Notes under the pieces: generated by a model
Seen by the model: the letters and a program-made list of their open reading frames with translations, nothing else
Database searches by the model: none
What the model was told of the DNA's origin: nothing
Assembly (NCBI GenBank): GCA_039588215.1
Contig: JBDHAD010000007.1
Location: 1 to 57,517 of the forward strand
Source of the DNA: JBDHAC01 sp039588215
GTDB taxonomy: Bacteria; Gemmatimonadota; Gemmatimonadetes; Palauibacterales; Palauibacteraceae
DNA length: 57,517 nucleotides
Reading direction: 5' to 3'
In this document: piece after piece, positions 1 to 7,966 of the stretch
How the letters are laid out: every line of letters starts with the position of its first letter
How positions within the stretch are numbered: the first letter of the stretch is position 1
Program-made: the position numbers and the translations under genes

Positions 1-25
1 CGAATATACCCGAAGAGGTACCGAA

Positions 26-1681
26 GTGCAAGCGCGATTGGTGATCGGTCGAGCGACGATGCTCGGCCTCTTCATGAGCGCTCCGATCCTCTCCGCGCCC
101 GGCAGCGAGGAGCGCACGACGGGAATGCGGGGTCCGGGAATGCGCGGGACGGCTGGGGACCAACCAGTCGCGACCGCTTTCGTGAATGTGAACTTGGTCC
201 CGTTGGACACGGAGCGCGTGCTGGAAGGCTCCACGGTGATCGTGGAAGGAGACCGGATCGTGACCATCGGTCCGATGGAGTCGGTCACGCTCCCCGAGGG
301 GGCGCTCATGATCGATGGCTCGGGAGGGTACCTGATCCCCGGACTGGCCGACATGCACTTTCACGCGGACGGCCGACCCGAGGCGTTCATGCTTGCGGTC
401 GCCTACGGTGTAACGACGGTCCGCAACCTGAACGCGCGCCGGCCGGACTTGGATGTCACGCGGCGCATCGCGGACGGCGAGCTGATCGGGCCGAGCGTGT
501 ACAACGGACCCAGCCTGGGTGGGGTCCCTCCCACGTTCATGCCCTTCGTCTGGGCCTCCCGGTTCCTACTCGGGGTCGCGATCGCCCTGGCGGCGCTGGC
601 GGTTGTGTGGATCGTCTCGTGGGCCGCTCGCCGCCGTACGGCACCCTCGTGGCGCCGGGCTCGCGTCCCGATCGGAATCGGGCTGCTCCTGACCGGTGTC
701 GCGGCCGCAGGGTCGGACGTGCCCTCTTCAGAGCCGCTGATCCGGGTCCTGGCCGGCGACCGGACTACGCTGTCCCCGGGACGCGCGCGGGAGATTGTGC
801 TCTCCCATCGGGCGCTGGGAGCCGACTTCATAAAGGTGAACCAGTCGCTACGGCGGGACGTGTTCGACGCGATCGTCTCGGCCGCCGCGGTGGCAGGTCT
901 GCCCGTGATCGGGCACGTATCGGGCGATGTCGGACTCGAGCACCATCTCGCCGCCGGGGTCGAGATCCAGCACACGACCGAGATCGCCCCGTACCTGTCG
1001 CGGAGCGAGAGGTACGACGACCCCCGGCAGATGTTCGACCTGCTCGAGGTGGACACGAAGCTCGCGCGCGCCGTCGAGCTGGTTCGTGAGGCCGGTGTGG
1101 CCTTCACTCCGACCCTGGGTCTGTACGACTACATCGACACCCACCTGCAAGCCGATCGCTTCTACGAGCTCATGGGCCGCCCGGAGGTCCGGCTCATGCC
1201 ACCGAGCTTCACCGATGACTGGCGCGACCCGAGCCGGAACCCGGTTCTGCGGCGGTTCGAGCCCGCCGACCGCTTGTATGTCTTGCGCTACCTCGATGTC
1301 CAGAACGAGCTGGTGCTGGAGTTGTCGCGGGCCGGGGTTCCGATCCTGGCGGGCACCGATGTCACGGCCATCCCGGGCCCCGTGTGGGGGGAGTCCCTGC
1401 ACCGCGAGCTCGAGTTGTTGGTCAACGCGGGTCTGACGCCCTACCAGGCGCTGGCCGCCGCGACCTGGGTGCCGGCTGGGGTGATGGGTGAGCTCGGGCA
1501 CTGGGGCACGATCGCGTCGGGCGCGCAGGCGGACCTCGTTCTCCTGACCGGCAATCCGCTGGAAAACATCTCCAGCACCCGCGATCGTGTGGGCGTCATG
1601 CTGCGCGGCAGGTGGTATCCACAATCCGAGCTGCAGCGGGTTCTGGATCAGGTGGAGGCCTCATACGCGGTGGAGAATTGA
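26..1681 (+). CDS. Metal-dependent amidohydrolase with an internal membrane segment
   Basis: A 551-residue member of the imidazolonepropionase/prolidase-like amidohydrolases, which hydrolyse amide or related bonds with a binuclear metal centre. The metal ligands are visible in order: HFH (H111, H113), the bridging lysine in FIKVNQ (about 270), His in IGHVSG (about 297), His in IQHTTE (about 318) and Asp in GTDV (about 445). The first 25 residues resemble an export signal. Unusually, residues about 178-232 contain two strongly hydrophobic stretches (RFLLGVAIALAALAVVWIVSW, then a second) inside the barrel. The GTG start has GAAGAGG 8 bases upstream; an in-frame ATG at 59 is the alternative. Its stop overlaps the trpC start. 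The substrate is unknown. Confidence 0.85.
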   Translation: MQARLVIGRATMLGLFMSAPILSAPGSEERTTGMRGPGMRGTAGDQPVATAFVNVNLVPLDTERVLEGSTVIVEGDRIVTIGPMESVTLPEGALMIDGSGGYLIPGLADMHFHADGRPEAFMLAVAYGVTTVRNLNARRPDLDVTRRIADGELIGPSVYNGPSLGGVPPTFMPFVWASRFLLGVAIALAALAVVWIVSWAARRRTAPSWRRARVPIGIGLLLTGVAAAGSDVPSSEPLIRVLAGDRTTLSPGRAREIVLSHRALGADFIKVNQSLRRDVFDAIVSAAAVAGLPVIGHVSGDVGLEHHLAAGVEIQHTTEIAPYLSRSERYDDPRQMFDLLEVDTKLARAVELVREAGVAFTPTLGLYDYIDTHLQADRFYELMGRPEVRLMPPSFTDDWRDPSRNPVLRRFEPADRLYVLRYLDVQNELVLELSRAGVPILAGTDVTAIPGPVWGESLHRELELLVNAGLTPYQALAAATWVPAGVMGELGHWGTIASGAQADLVLLTGNPLENISSTRDRVGVMLRGRWYPQSELQRVLDQVEASYAVEN

Positions 1682-2532
1682 TCCTCGACGAGATCATCGA
1701 GAACAAGCGAGCCGAGGTGGCATGGCTCCGCGGTGCCGCGGCAGATCTCGAGGCCGCGGCCGCCGCGGTCGATCCGCCTCGCGGGTTCGATGCGGCACTC
1801 CGCGCCCCGGCGTCTGTCTCGGTGATCGCGGAGTTCAAGCGGCGGTCACCGTCGGAGGGCGACATCAACCCCTACGCCGATATCGCGGACGTGGCCCGAG
1901 CGTACGAACAGGGTGGAGCGACGGCGCTCTCGGTGCTCACCGACGGTCCCTATTTCGGCGGAGAGCTCGGGGATCTGCGGCGCGCTCGGGAAGCCTCCGG
2001 GCTTCCGCTCCTGAGGAAGGACTTCATCATCGATCCCCTCCAATTGTACGAATCGAGGGCGGCGGGCGCGGACGCGGTGCTGCTCATCGTGAAGGCGCTC
2101 TCCGACGGCACCCTGCGCGAGTTGCGGGTGGGCGCCGAGGACCTCGGCATGTCGGCGCTCGTCGAGGCCCACGATGCAGCCGAAGTCGAGCGCGCCCTCG
2201 ACGCCGGTGCGCGTATCGTGGGCGTGAATGCGCGAGATCTGCAGACCTTCGACGTGGATCTCGACGCGTCATTGATCTTGATCGAACGGATCCCCGGCGA
2301 CGTGACCGCGATCGCGGAGAGCGGTGTCAGGGGAGGGGAGGACGTCGCGCGTGCGGGACGGGCCGGCGCGGATGCCGTGCTGGTCGGAGGCTGGCTCATG
2401 AAGAGCGATCCGCGCCGTGGCGTAGAGGAGCTGGCCGGTCATCGAAGGCGGCCCCGAGCAGGGCGGGAGAGTGACCCCGCGGCGACTTCCTTCGACGGAG
2501 ACGAAGCCGAGGACGTGGCGTGGTTCGAGTGA
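1678..2532 (+). CDS. trpC: Indole-3-glycerol phosphate synthase
   Basis: Closes the indole ring of tryptophan from carboxyphenylamino-deoxyribulose phosphate. Family marks are visible: N-terminal LDEIIENKRAEV, EFKRRSPSEGDI with the catalytic Lys, LLRKDFIID with the second Lys, VGVNARDLQTF, and AESGV near the end. The TTG start at 1678 overlaps the amidohydrolase stop (TTGA) and gives MILDEII, typical of the family. The GGAG at 1672-1675 sits only 2 bases from TTG but 5 from the next codon, ATC at 1681, so the exact start is uncertain. The C-terminus runs about 20 residues beyond the usual end and overlaps trpF by 13 bases. Confidence 0.95.
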   Translation: MILDEIIENKRAEVAWLRGAAADLEAAAAAVDPPRGFDAALRAPASVSVIAEFKRRSPSEGDINPYADIADVARAYEQGGATALSVLTDGPYFGGELGDLRRAREASGLPLLRKDFIIDPLQLYESRAAGADAVLLIVKALSDGTLRELRVGAEDLGMSALVEAHDAAEVERALDAGARIVGVNARDLQTFDVDLDASLILIERIPGDVTAIAESGVRGGEDVARAGRAGADAVLVGGWLMKSDPRRGVEELAGHRRRPRAGRESDPAATSFDGDEAEDVAWFE

Positions 2533-3215
2533 AGATCTGTGGGTGCCGGAAGCCCGCGGACGCGATCGCCGCCGCGGACGCGCGGGCCACGTACGCCGGC
2601 GTCGTGTTCGCCGAGCGACTGCGTCGGGTGACACCCGCGGAGGCCGCCGAGATCCTCGCACCCACCCGTGGTAAACTGCGCGCGGTAGGCGTCTTCGTGG
2701 ACGCCAGCCACGAGGAGATCCTCGCGGCCCGCGACATGGCGGGGTTGCATATCGCGCAGCTCCACGGCGCCGAGTCCCCCGAGCAGTGCAGGGACGCACG
2801 CGACTCCGGACTGGAAGTGTGGAAGGCGTTGCGCCCACGATCCCGTGAGGAGCTCGCCACCGGCCTGGAGCGCTACGCCGGGGCGGTGGACGCGATCCTG
2901 GTGGAGGGCTTTTCGGCGGCAGCCGCCGGCGGCACCGGAACCGCCTTCCCCATCGAGTGGCTCGCGCCCGTGCGGGAGCGGCTGGCGGGCGATGACGAAC
3001 CCCGGGGTCCGGATTCCGCGACGGATGTCGGCGGGCGGCCCGATGAGCGGCCCGCGTTCGTGCTGGCGGGTGGGCTGACACCCGAGAACGTCCGCGACGC
3101 GATCCGGCGAGCGCGTCCCTCGATCGTCGATGTGAGCAGCGGGGTCGAGTGCGGGCCTGGCGAGAAGGACGTCGAGCTCATCGCACGCTTCGTGAGCGCC
3201 GCGCGCTCGTCCTGA
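2520..3215 (+). CDS. trpF: Phosphoribosylanthranilate isomerase
   Basis: Catalyses the Amadori rearrangement before TrpC. The protein has 231 residues. It begins MVRVKICG with the catalytic Cys in KICG, and contains LHIAQLHG and the late LAGGLTPENV phosphate-binding motif. The usual GITRPED after KICG reads CRKPADA here, a modest departure. The GTG start lies inside the trpC 3' end, which suggests translational coupling. About 25 residues of variable sequence (DDEPRGPDSATDVGGRPDE) sit before the LAGG motif, longer than in typical TrpF. No trpD, trpE or trpG lies in the window; they may be upstream of base 1. Confidence 0.94.
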   Translation: MVRVKICGCRKPADAIAAADARATYAGVVFAERLRRVTPAEAAEILAPTRGKLRAVGVFVDASHEEILAARDMAGLHIAQLHGAESPEQCRDARDSGLEVWKALRPRSREELATGLERYAGAVDAILVEGFSAAAAGGTGTAFPIEWLAPVRERLAGDDEPRGPDSATDVGGRPDERPAFVLAGGLTPENVRDAIRRARPSIVDVSSGVECGPGEKDVELIARFVSAARSS

Positions 3216-3275
3216 GAGCGATCGCCGAAACCGACCCCGAGACCGACCTCGACACCGATCCCCGCACCGCGCTCA

Positions 3276-3302
3276 GGCCGTCTTTCGCATTCCCGAAAGG
3301 CC
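3276..3302 (+). promoter_or_regulatory. Hairpin in the trpF to lyase-fusion gap
   Basis: GGCC-GTC-TTTCG pairs with CGAAAGGCC, a 9-bp stem with a 3-base bulge and a 6-base loop. It is followed by GTCATATT rather than a run of T. It lies in the largest gap of the trp cluster (3216-3374) and could be a weak terminator or attenuator-like element ahead of the lyase gene. There is no other support. Confidence 0.3.
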
Positions 3303-3374
3303 GTCATATTGCCTCTGCGACCGGTGGCTTCCGTGCCGGTCGCTTCCGGAGACCGTCGGTGGGAGGAGAGTGGC

Positions 3375-6047
3375 ATGATTCGATCGCTCGTTCACGAGCC
3401 TCACAAGATAAAGACAGTTCGCCCCGCCTCGTTCCCCAGCCTGGAGGAGCGCAAGAAGTACCTGGCGGAGGCGCATTTCAACGTCTTCAACCTGACTCCG
3501 TCGCAGGTCGGTTTCGACATGTGCTCCCTGGGAACGAGCGCCATGACCCAGGAACAGCTGTCGGGGCAGCTGATCGGCGATGAGGCCTACGCGGGGGCCA
3601 GAAACTTCGAGCACCTGAAGCAGGCGGTGCGCGATGTCCTGGGGCACACGTACGTCTGCCCCACGCACAACATCCTCGGGTGTGTCAAGCTGGTGACGGC
3701 CACCATGGTGCCGGCGGGCTCCGTGCTCCCCTCCAACGCGCGCACCCGGATCGACATCCTCGCTCCACGCGGAGTGGACGTGCCGGATGTGCGGGATCAC
3801 GGCGCCGACGTATTCACCGGCAGCGTCGATCTGGCCCGGCTGGAGGAGACGTTACAGGAGGCGAACGTCGCGATCGTCAGCCTGCACGCGTTCGCCGACG
3901 GGCAGCACCCCTTCAGCCTCGGGAACCTGCGAGCCGTGCGCGCCCTGGCCGACCGATACGGCGTACGGCTGGTCCTGGACGGCTCGCGCGTGATCGAGAA
4001 CGCCTGGTACATCCAGCGCCACGAGCCCGGTATGGCCTCGCACGGCATCGCGGCTCTGGTGAAGCAGATCGCCAAGACCGCGCACGTCTGCCAGATCGAT
4101 GGAGCGCAGGACCCCAAGTGCCCCACGGGCGGGCTGCTGGCGACCGACAACCCCGAGGACCACGAACACTTCATGAACGAGGTGGTGGTCTACGAGGGTC
4201 TGCACACCTACGGCGGTATGGCCGGACGCACGATGGAAGTCTTGGCCCGCGGCCTCGAGGAGATGTGTATAGAGGACGAGGTGCAATGGGTGATGCAGCA
4301 GACGGAGCGCTTCACCGAGCGTCTGCGGGCCGGGGGCATCCCCCTGGAGCGAGGGTGCGACGGCGCCTATGTCCTCGCGGACGCCTTTTTCCCCCACCTC
4401 GAGCGTTTCCAACAGGACGCGTTCTCGGCCGCCCTGTACGAGATGTCGGGCGTGCGGGCGGTGTCTCACGGCCGCGTGGGGCGCGACCAGATCGTACCGG
4501 TCCAGATCCCGCGCTTGGCCATGACGAACCGGCAGCTCGATCAGGTGGCGGACGCGATCATCAGCCTCTTTCGGCAGCGAGAGACCGTGCCGCCGCTGGA
4601 GCCCGCACGAGAGGGACGCTGGCGTGACGAGATGCGATACCGGTGGGTGTACTCCGATCTCGATCCGTACGAGTTCGACACCTACCCCTTCGTAATCCAC
4701 ACCGTGGAGCGCATCGGACGGTTGAGCCGTCGGGAGCGGCGGCGGGCCATCGGCGAAGCGGGATACAACACCTTCCTGCTCCGCTCGGCCGACGTGACCA
4801 TCGACCTGCTCACCGATTCGGGCACTTCGGCGATGAGCACCGACCAGTGGGCCGCGTACGATGGCGCCCGCGCCACTCCGACCACGTCCGACGAGTACCT
4901 GAACCTGGTCCGCGTACTGCGGGAGGCGACCGGCTACGAGCACATCATCCCCACGCACCAGGGGCGGGTCGCCGAGCAGATTCTGTCGGAGATCATGATC
5001 CAGCCGGACCAGCTCGTGCCCGGCAACATGTATTTCACCACCACCAAGCTTCACCAGGAGCTGGCGGGCGGGGTGTTCAGGGACGTGATCGTCGACGAGG
5101 CTCACGACCCCGAGAGCGACTTCCCCTGGAAGGGGAACATTGCCATGCCAAAGCTTGAGGCTCTGGTCGACGAGCACGGAGCCGACAGGATCTCATACAT
5201 TTCGTTTGAGCACTCGGTGAACATGGCCGGCGGCCAGCCCGTGTCGATGGACAACATGCGCGAGGTGTACGCCTACTGCTCGAGCCACCACATCCCGGTG
5301 TTCTTCGATGCCACCCGCATGGTGGAGAACGCCTACATGATCCAACAGCGCGACCCCCATTACGAGCACACCCGCGTGCGCGACATCCTGCGCGAGATGC
5401 TCCTGTACGGGGATGGCTGCACGGTGTCGGGGAAGAAGGATTTCCTGATCAACATCGGGGGCCTGCTGGCGTTCAAGGACAACGACGAGTGGAAGGAGAA
5501 AGCGGAAGAGAAGCTCCGGGTGTACGAAGGGAAGGTCACCGATGGAGGGCTGGCCGCTTCGGACCTGGCGGCCATCGCGGTGGGTGTGGAGGAGATGCTG
5601 GACGATCGATACATCCGGTCTCGAGTCCGCCAGACCGCGGCACTCGGCCAGATGCTGCTGGACGCCGGCGTGCCCATCGTCACTCCGCCCGGGAGCCACG
5701 CCATCTTCCTGGACGCGAAGCGCTTCCTGCCGCATATCGATCAGGATGAGTATCCGGCCCAGCGGTTGGCGGCCGAGATCTACGTGGAAACCGGCGTGCG
5801 AGCGATGGAGCGCGGAAATGTCTCGAAGGGGCGCGATCCCGAGACCGGGGATAACTACCGGCCTCCCCTCGAGCTCGTCCGCCTCACCATCCCCCGGCGC
5901 GTCTACACGCGCGACCACATGCGGGCGGTGGCCGACGGGATCATCCGACTGCACGAGAAACGCGATGAGATCCAGGGGCTCAGGTTCGTCTATGAGCCGG
6001 ACAAGCTCCGGTTCTTCCAGGGCCGCTTCGAGCCGGTCGACGCGTAG
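3375..6047 (+). CDS. Tandem-fused tryptophanase/tyrosine phenol-lyase-like protein
   Basis: An 890-residue protein made of two beta-eliminating-lyase (fold-type I PLP) halves, about 1-415 and 420-890. The C-terminal half carries the family marks: DSGTSAM, PTHQGR phosphate-binding motif, FFDATR (Asp645, Arg648), SGKKD with the PLP lysine (K687/K688), and LTIPRRVYT with the substrate carboxylate Arg. In the N-terminal half the equivalents are LGTSAM and LVLDGSR, but PTHQGR reads PTHNIL and SGKKD reads DGAQD (residues 244-245 are Ala-Gln), so it should not form the PLP Schiff base. The ATG at 3375 follows GGGAGGAG closely. The gene lies between trpF and trpB. The likely chemistry is tryptophan or tyrosine beta-elimination to pyruvate and ammonia; which substrate is used cannot be told. 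Confidence 0.85.
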   Translation: MIRSLVHEPHKIKTVRPASFPSLEERKKYLAEAHFNVFNLTPSQVGFDMCSLGTSAMTQEQLSGQLIGDEAYAGARNFEHLKQAVRDVLGHTYVCPTHNILGCVKLVTATMVPAGSVLPSNARTRIDILAPRGVDVPDVRDHGADVFTGSVDLARLEETLQEANVAIVSLHAFADGQHPFSLGNLRAVRALADRYGVRLVLDGSRVIENAWYIQRHEPGMASHGIAALVKQIAKTAHVCQIDGAQDPKCPTGGLLATDNPEDHEHFMNEVVVYEGLHTYGGMAGRTMEVLARGLEEMCIEDEVQWVMQQTERFTERLRAGGIPLERGCDGAYVLADAFFPHLERFQQDAFSAALYEMSGVRAVSHGRVGRDQIVPVQIPRLAMTNRQLDQVADAIISLFRQRETVPPLEPAREGRWRDEMRYRWVYSDLDPYEFDTYPFVIHTVERIGRLSRRERRRAIGEAGYNTFLLRSADVTIDLLTDSGTSAMSTDQWAAYDGARATPTTSDEYLNLVRVLREATGYEHIIPTHQGRVAEQILSEIMIQPDQLVPGNMYFTTTKLHQELAGGVFRDVIVDEAHDPESDFPWKGNIAMPKLEALVDEHGADRISYISFEHSVNMAGGQPVSMDNMREVYAYCSSHHIPVFFDATRMVENAYMIQQRDPHYEHTRVRDILREMLLYGDGCTVSGKKDFLINIGGLLAFKDNDEWKEKAEEKLRVYEGKVTDGGLAASDLAAIAVGVEEMLDDRYIRSRVRQTAALGQMLLDAGVPIVTPPGSHAIFLDAKRFLPHIDQDEYPAQRLAAEIYVETGVRAMERGNVSKGRDPETGDNYRPPLELVRLTIPRRVYTRDHMRAVADGIIRLHEKRDEIQGLRFVYEPDKLRFFQGRFEPVDA

Positions 6048-6065
6048 GCGGGGGAAACGCATCCG

Positions 6066-7304
6066 ATGCCCGACGCGGACGCGCCTTTGACCGGCCCCGG
6101 GGGAGAGGGTTGGTTCGGTTCCTACGGTGGACGCTTCGTCCCCGAGACGCTGATCCCCGCGCTGGACGAGTTGAGCGCCGCCTGGGCGACGGCTCAGGCC
6201 GACCCAGAGTTTCAGCTGGAGCTCGACAAGCTGCTACGGGAGTTCGCGGGACGTCCCACGCCCATCTACGAGGCGGTGCGGCTCGGCGAGGACTTGGGCG
6301 GCGTCCGCGTGTGGCTCAAGCGCGAGGATCTGTGTCACACCGGGGCCCACAAGATCAACAACACGGTGGGGCAAGCGCTGCTCGCCCGTCGCATGGGAAA
6401 GCGGCGTATCATCGCCGAGACCGGGGCCGGGCAGCACGGTGTGGCCACGGCGACCGCGTGCGCCCTCATGGGGTTCGAGTGCGTCGTGTACATGGGCGAG
6501 GAGGACATGCGCCGGCAGGCTCTCAACGTGGAGCGCATGCGACTCCTCGGGGCGGAGGTGCGCTCGGTCGACAGCGGGACGCGCACGCTCAAGGACGCCA
6601 CCAACGAGGCCATCCGTGACTGGGTCGAGACGGTACGGACGACGCATTACATCATCGGCTCCGTCGTGGGCCCCGCGCCCTATCCTGCGCTGGTGCGCGA
6701 CTTCCAGCGCGTGATCGGAGACGAGGCTGCCGATCAGCTGGGGGCGCGCGAGGTCACGCCCGCGGCCGTGTTCGCGTGCGTGGGCGGCGGGTCCAACTCG
6801 ATCGGGATCTTCACCGCGTTTCTGGATCGCGATGAGACCGAGCTCATCGGCGTAGAGGCGGCGGGCGAGGGCATCGGCACGGGTCGGCACGCGGCGTCGC
6901 TGGCCGCGGGAATCCCGGGCGTGCTCCACGGCTCGTACAGCTATCTGCTCCAGGACGATGACGGGCAGGTGGAGCCGGCACATTCGGTCTCGGCGGGGTT
7001 GGACTATCCCGGTGTGGGACCGGAACACTCGCAGCTCCGCGACACCGGCCGCGTGCGCTACGAGTCCGTCACCGACGCAGAGGCGCTCGACGCGTTCGAA
7101 TCGCTGTGTCACCTGGAGGGGATCATCCCGGCCCTGGAGAGCGCGCACGCGCTCGCTCGGTTGACGGCCGAGAGGGAGCGCTGGGTGGGCCGAGACGTCC
7201 TGGTGTGTCTGAGTGGGCGGGGCGACAAGGACGTCGCTGAGGTCGCGGCGCTCCTCGACCGGCAGGTGAAAGCAGGTCCCCGGAATCCGTCGGCCTCGGG
7301 CTGA
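6066..7304 (+). CDS. trpB: Tryptophan synthase beta chain
   Basis: PLP enzyme that joins indole and serine to tryptophan. The 412 residues are normal length. It shows FGSYGGRFVPETL, the LKREDLCHTGAHKINN motif with the PLP lysine, AETGAGQHGVA, the phosphate-binding GGGSNSIG and a C-terminal CLSGRGDKD. This is the TrpB1 type that partners TrpA. It starts at ATG 18 bases after the lyase fusion, so the two are probably co-transcribed. Its usual partner trpA is not adjacent: one gene, the AhpD-like selenoprotein, lies between. Confidence 0.97.
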   Translation: MPDADAPLTGPGGEGWFGSYGGRFVPETLIPALDELSAAWATAQADPEFQLELDKLLREFAGRPTPIYEAVRLGEDLGGVRVWLKREDLCHTGAHKINNTVGQALLARRMGKRRIIAETGAGQHGVATATACALMGFECVVYMGEEDMRRQALNVERMRLLGAEVRSVDSGTRTLKDATNEAIRDWVETVRTTHYIIGSVVGPAPYPALVRDFQRVIGDEAADQLGAREVTPAAVFACVGGGSNSIGIFTAFLDRDETELIGVEAAGEGIGTGRHAASLAAGIPGVLHGSYSYLLQDDDGQVEPAHSVSAGLDYPGVGPEHSQLRDTGRVRYESVTDAEALDAFESLCHLEGIIPALESAHALARLTAERERWVGRDVLVCLSGRGDKDVAEVAALLDRQVKAGPRNPSASG

Positions 7305-7363
7305 CGGCCGGAGCCCGTTGGCCACGCGCTAGGAGCCGGATCGTCGCGAGGGGGTCACCCGAA

Positions 7364-7966
7364 ATGGCATTCATCGACTACGTGAGCGAGGACGAGATCC
7401 CGCCCGAGGACAGGGTGCCCGATCACGACAACATCGTCCGCGTCCACGGCGTGCACAGCCGCACCATGCGCCAGCACTACGATCTGTACCGCGAGCTGAT
7501 GTACGCGAAGGGCCCACTGACTCGAGTCCAGCGCGAGATGATCGCCGTCGCCGTCTCGGCCGAGAACCGGTGCCGGTACTGACTGCTGCACCACGGAGAG
7601 GGTCTCCGTCGACTGCTCGGTGCCCAGGGGATGACGGCGGAGGAGATGGATGCGCTCCTCGCGTCGTTGTCGGCCGATCGGGAGAATCCCGACCTGACGC
7701 CGGCCGATCGCTCGATGCTGGATTACGCCGTGAAGCTGACGCGCGCCCCCGGTGACATCGTCGCTGCCGACGTGAATTCGCTACGCGCGCACGGGTTCGA
7801 CGACCGTGCGATCCACGACGTCTGTGCCATCACCGCGTACTACGCGTTCGTGAATCGGATGGCCGACGGCCTGGGGGTCGAGCTCGAGCCCGACAGGGAG
7901 GGGCCCGGCGGCGATGGCACACGGGGAGCCGGACCCGGCAGTGAGACTCCCGGCGGCGACGAATGA
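7364..7966 (+). CDS. AhpD-like peroxidase-related selenoprotein (CxxU)
   Basis: Read through one in-frame TGA (7580-7582) this is a 200-residue carboxymuconolactone decarboxylase/AhpD-fold protein. It has the family's REMIAVAVSAENRCRY-x-LLHHG core; relatives have CxYC-xxHH, and here the second Cys is TGA, giving C70-R-Y-U73. Such proteins are thiol oxidoreductases or peroxidase-related; Sec would be the attacking residue. Support for Sec: homology resumes in the same frame directly after TGA and runs 127 codons; a perfect hairpin with a GGG loop lies 10 bases downstream; and the final TGA overlaps the trpA ATG (ATGA). The ATG at 7364 follows GAGGGGG. A standard gene caller would split it into a 72-residue and a 111-residue piece. 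No sel genes are in the window; a recent nonsense mutation is the alternative. Confidence 0.8.
7593..7609 (+). promoter_or_regulatory. Candidate bacterial SECIS hairpin
   Basis: ACGGAGA pairs perfectly with TCTCCGT around a GGG apical loop (7600-7602). It starts 10 bases after the in-frame TGA, so 17 bases separate the TGA from the loop. Known bacterial SECIS elements lie just downstream of the UGA inside the coding region, with a short stem, a small apical loop starting with G, and about 16-37 bases of spacing. This one fits. Whether SelB binds it is untested. Confidence 0.7.

Noticed and set aside
848..1624. Long antisense frame over the amidohydrolase gene
   Set aside because: High GC gives long open antisense frames throughout; the sense strand has clear catalytic motifs.
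3216..3374. Short leader peptide before the lyase fusion (TnaC-like)
   Set aside because: No short frame with Trp codons and a ribosome site is visible.
3852..5177. 441-residue antisense frame over the lyase fusion
   Set aside because: Composition is His/Asp/Val biased, a typical shadow, and the sense frame has strong family motifs.
7580..7582. TGA read as Trp or Gly throughout (altered genetic code)
   Set aside because: Many genes here end at TGA in ATGA, GTGA and TTGA overlaps, so TGA is a normal stop elsewhere.
7570..7755. Separate short gene inside the selenoprotein region
   Set aside because: It is a different reading frame with no family similarity; the Sec-containing frame explains the region.
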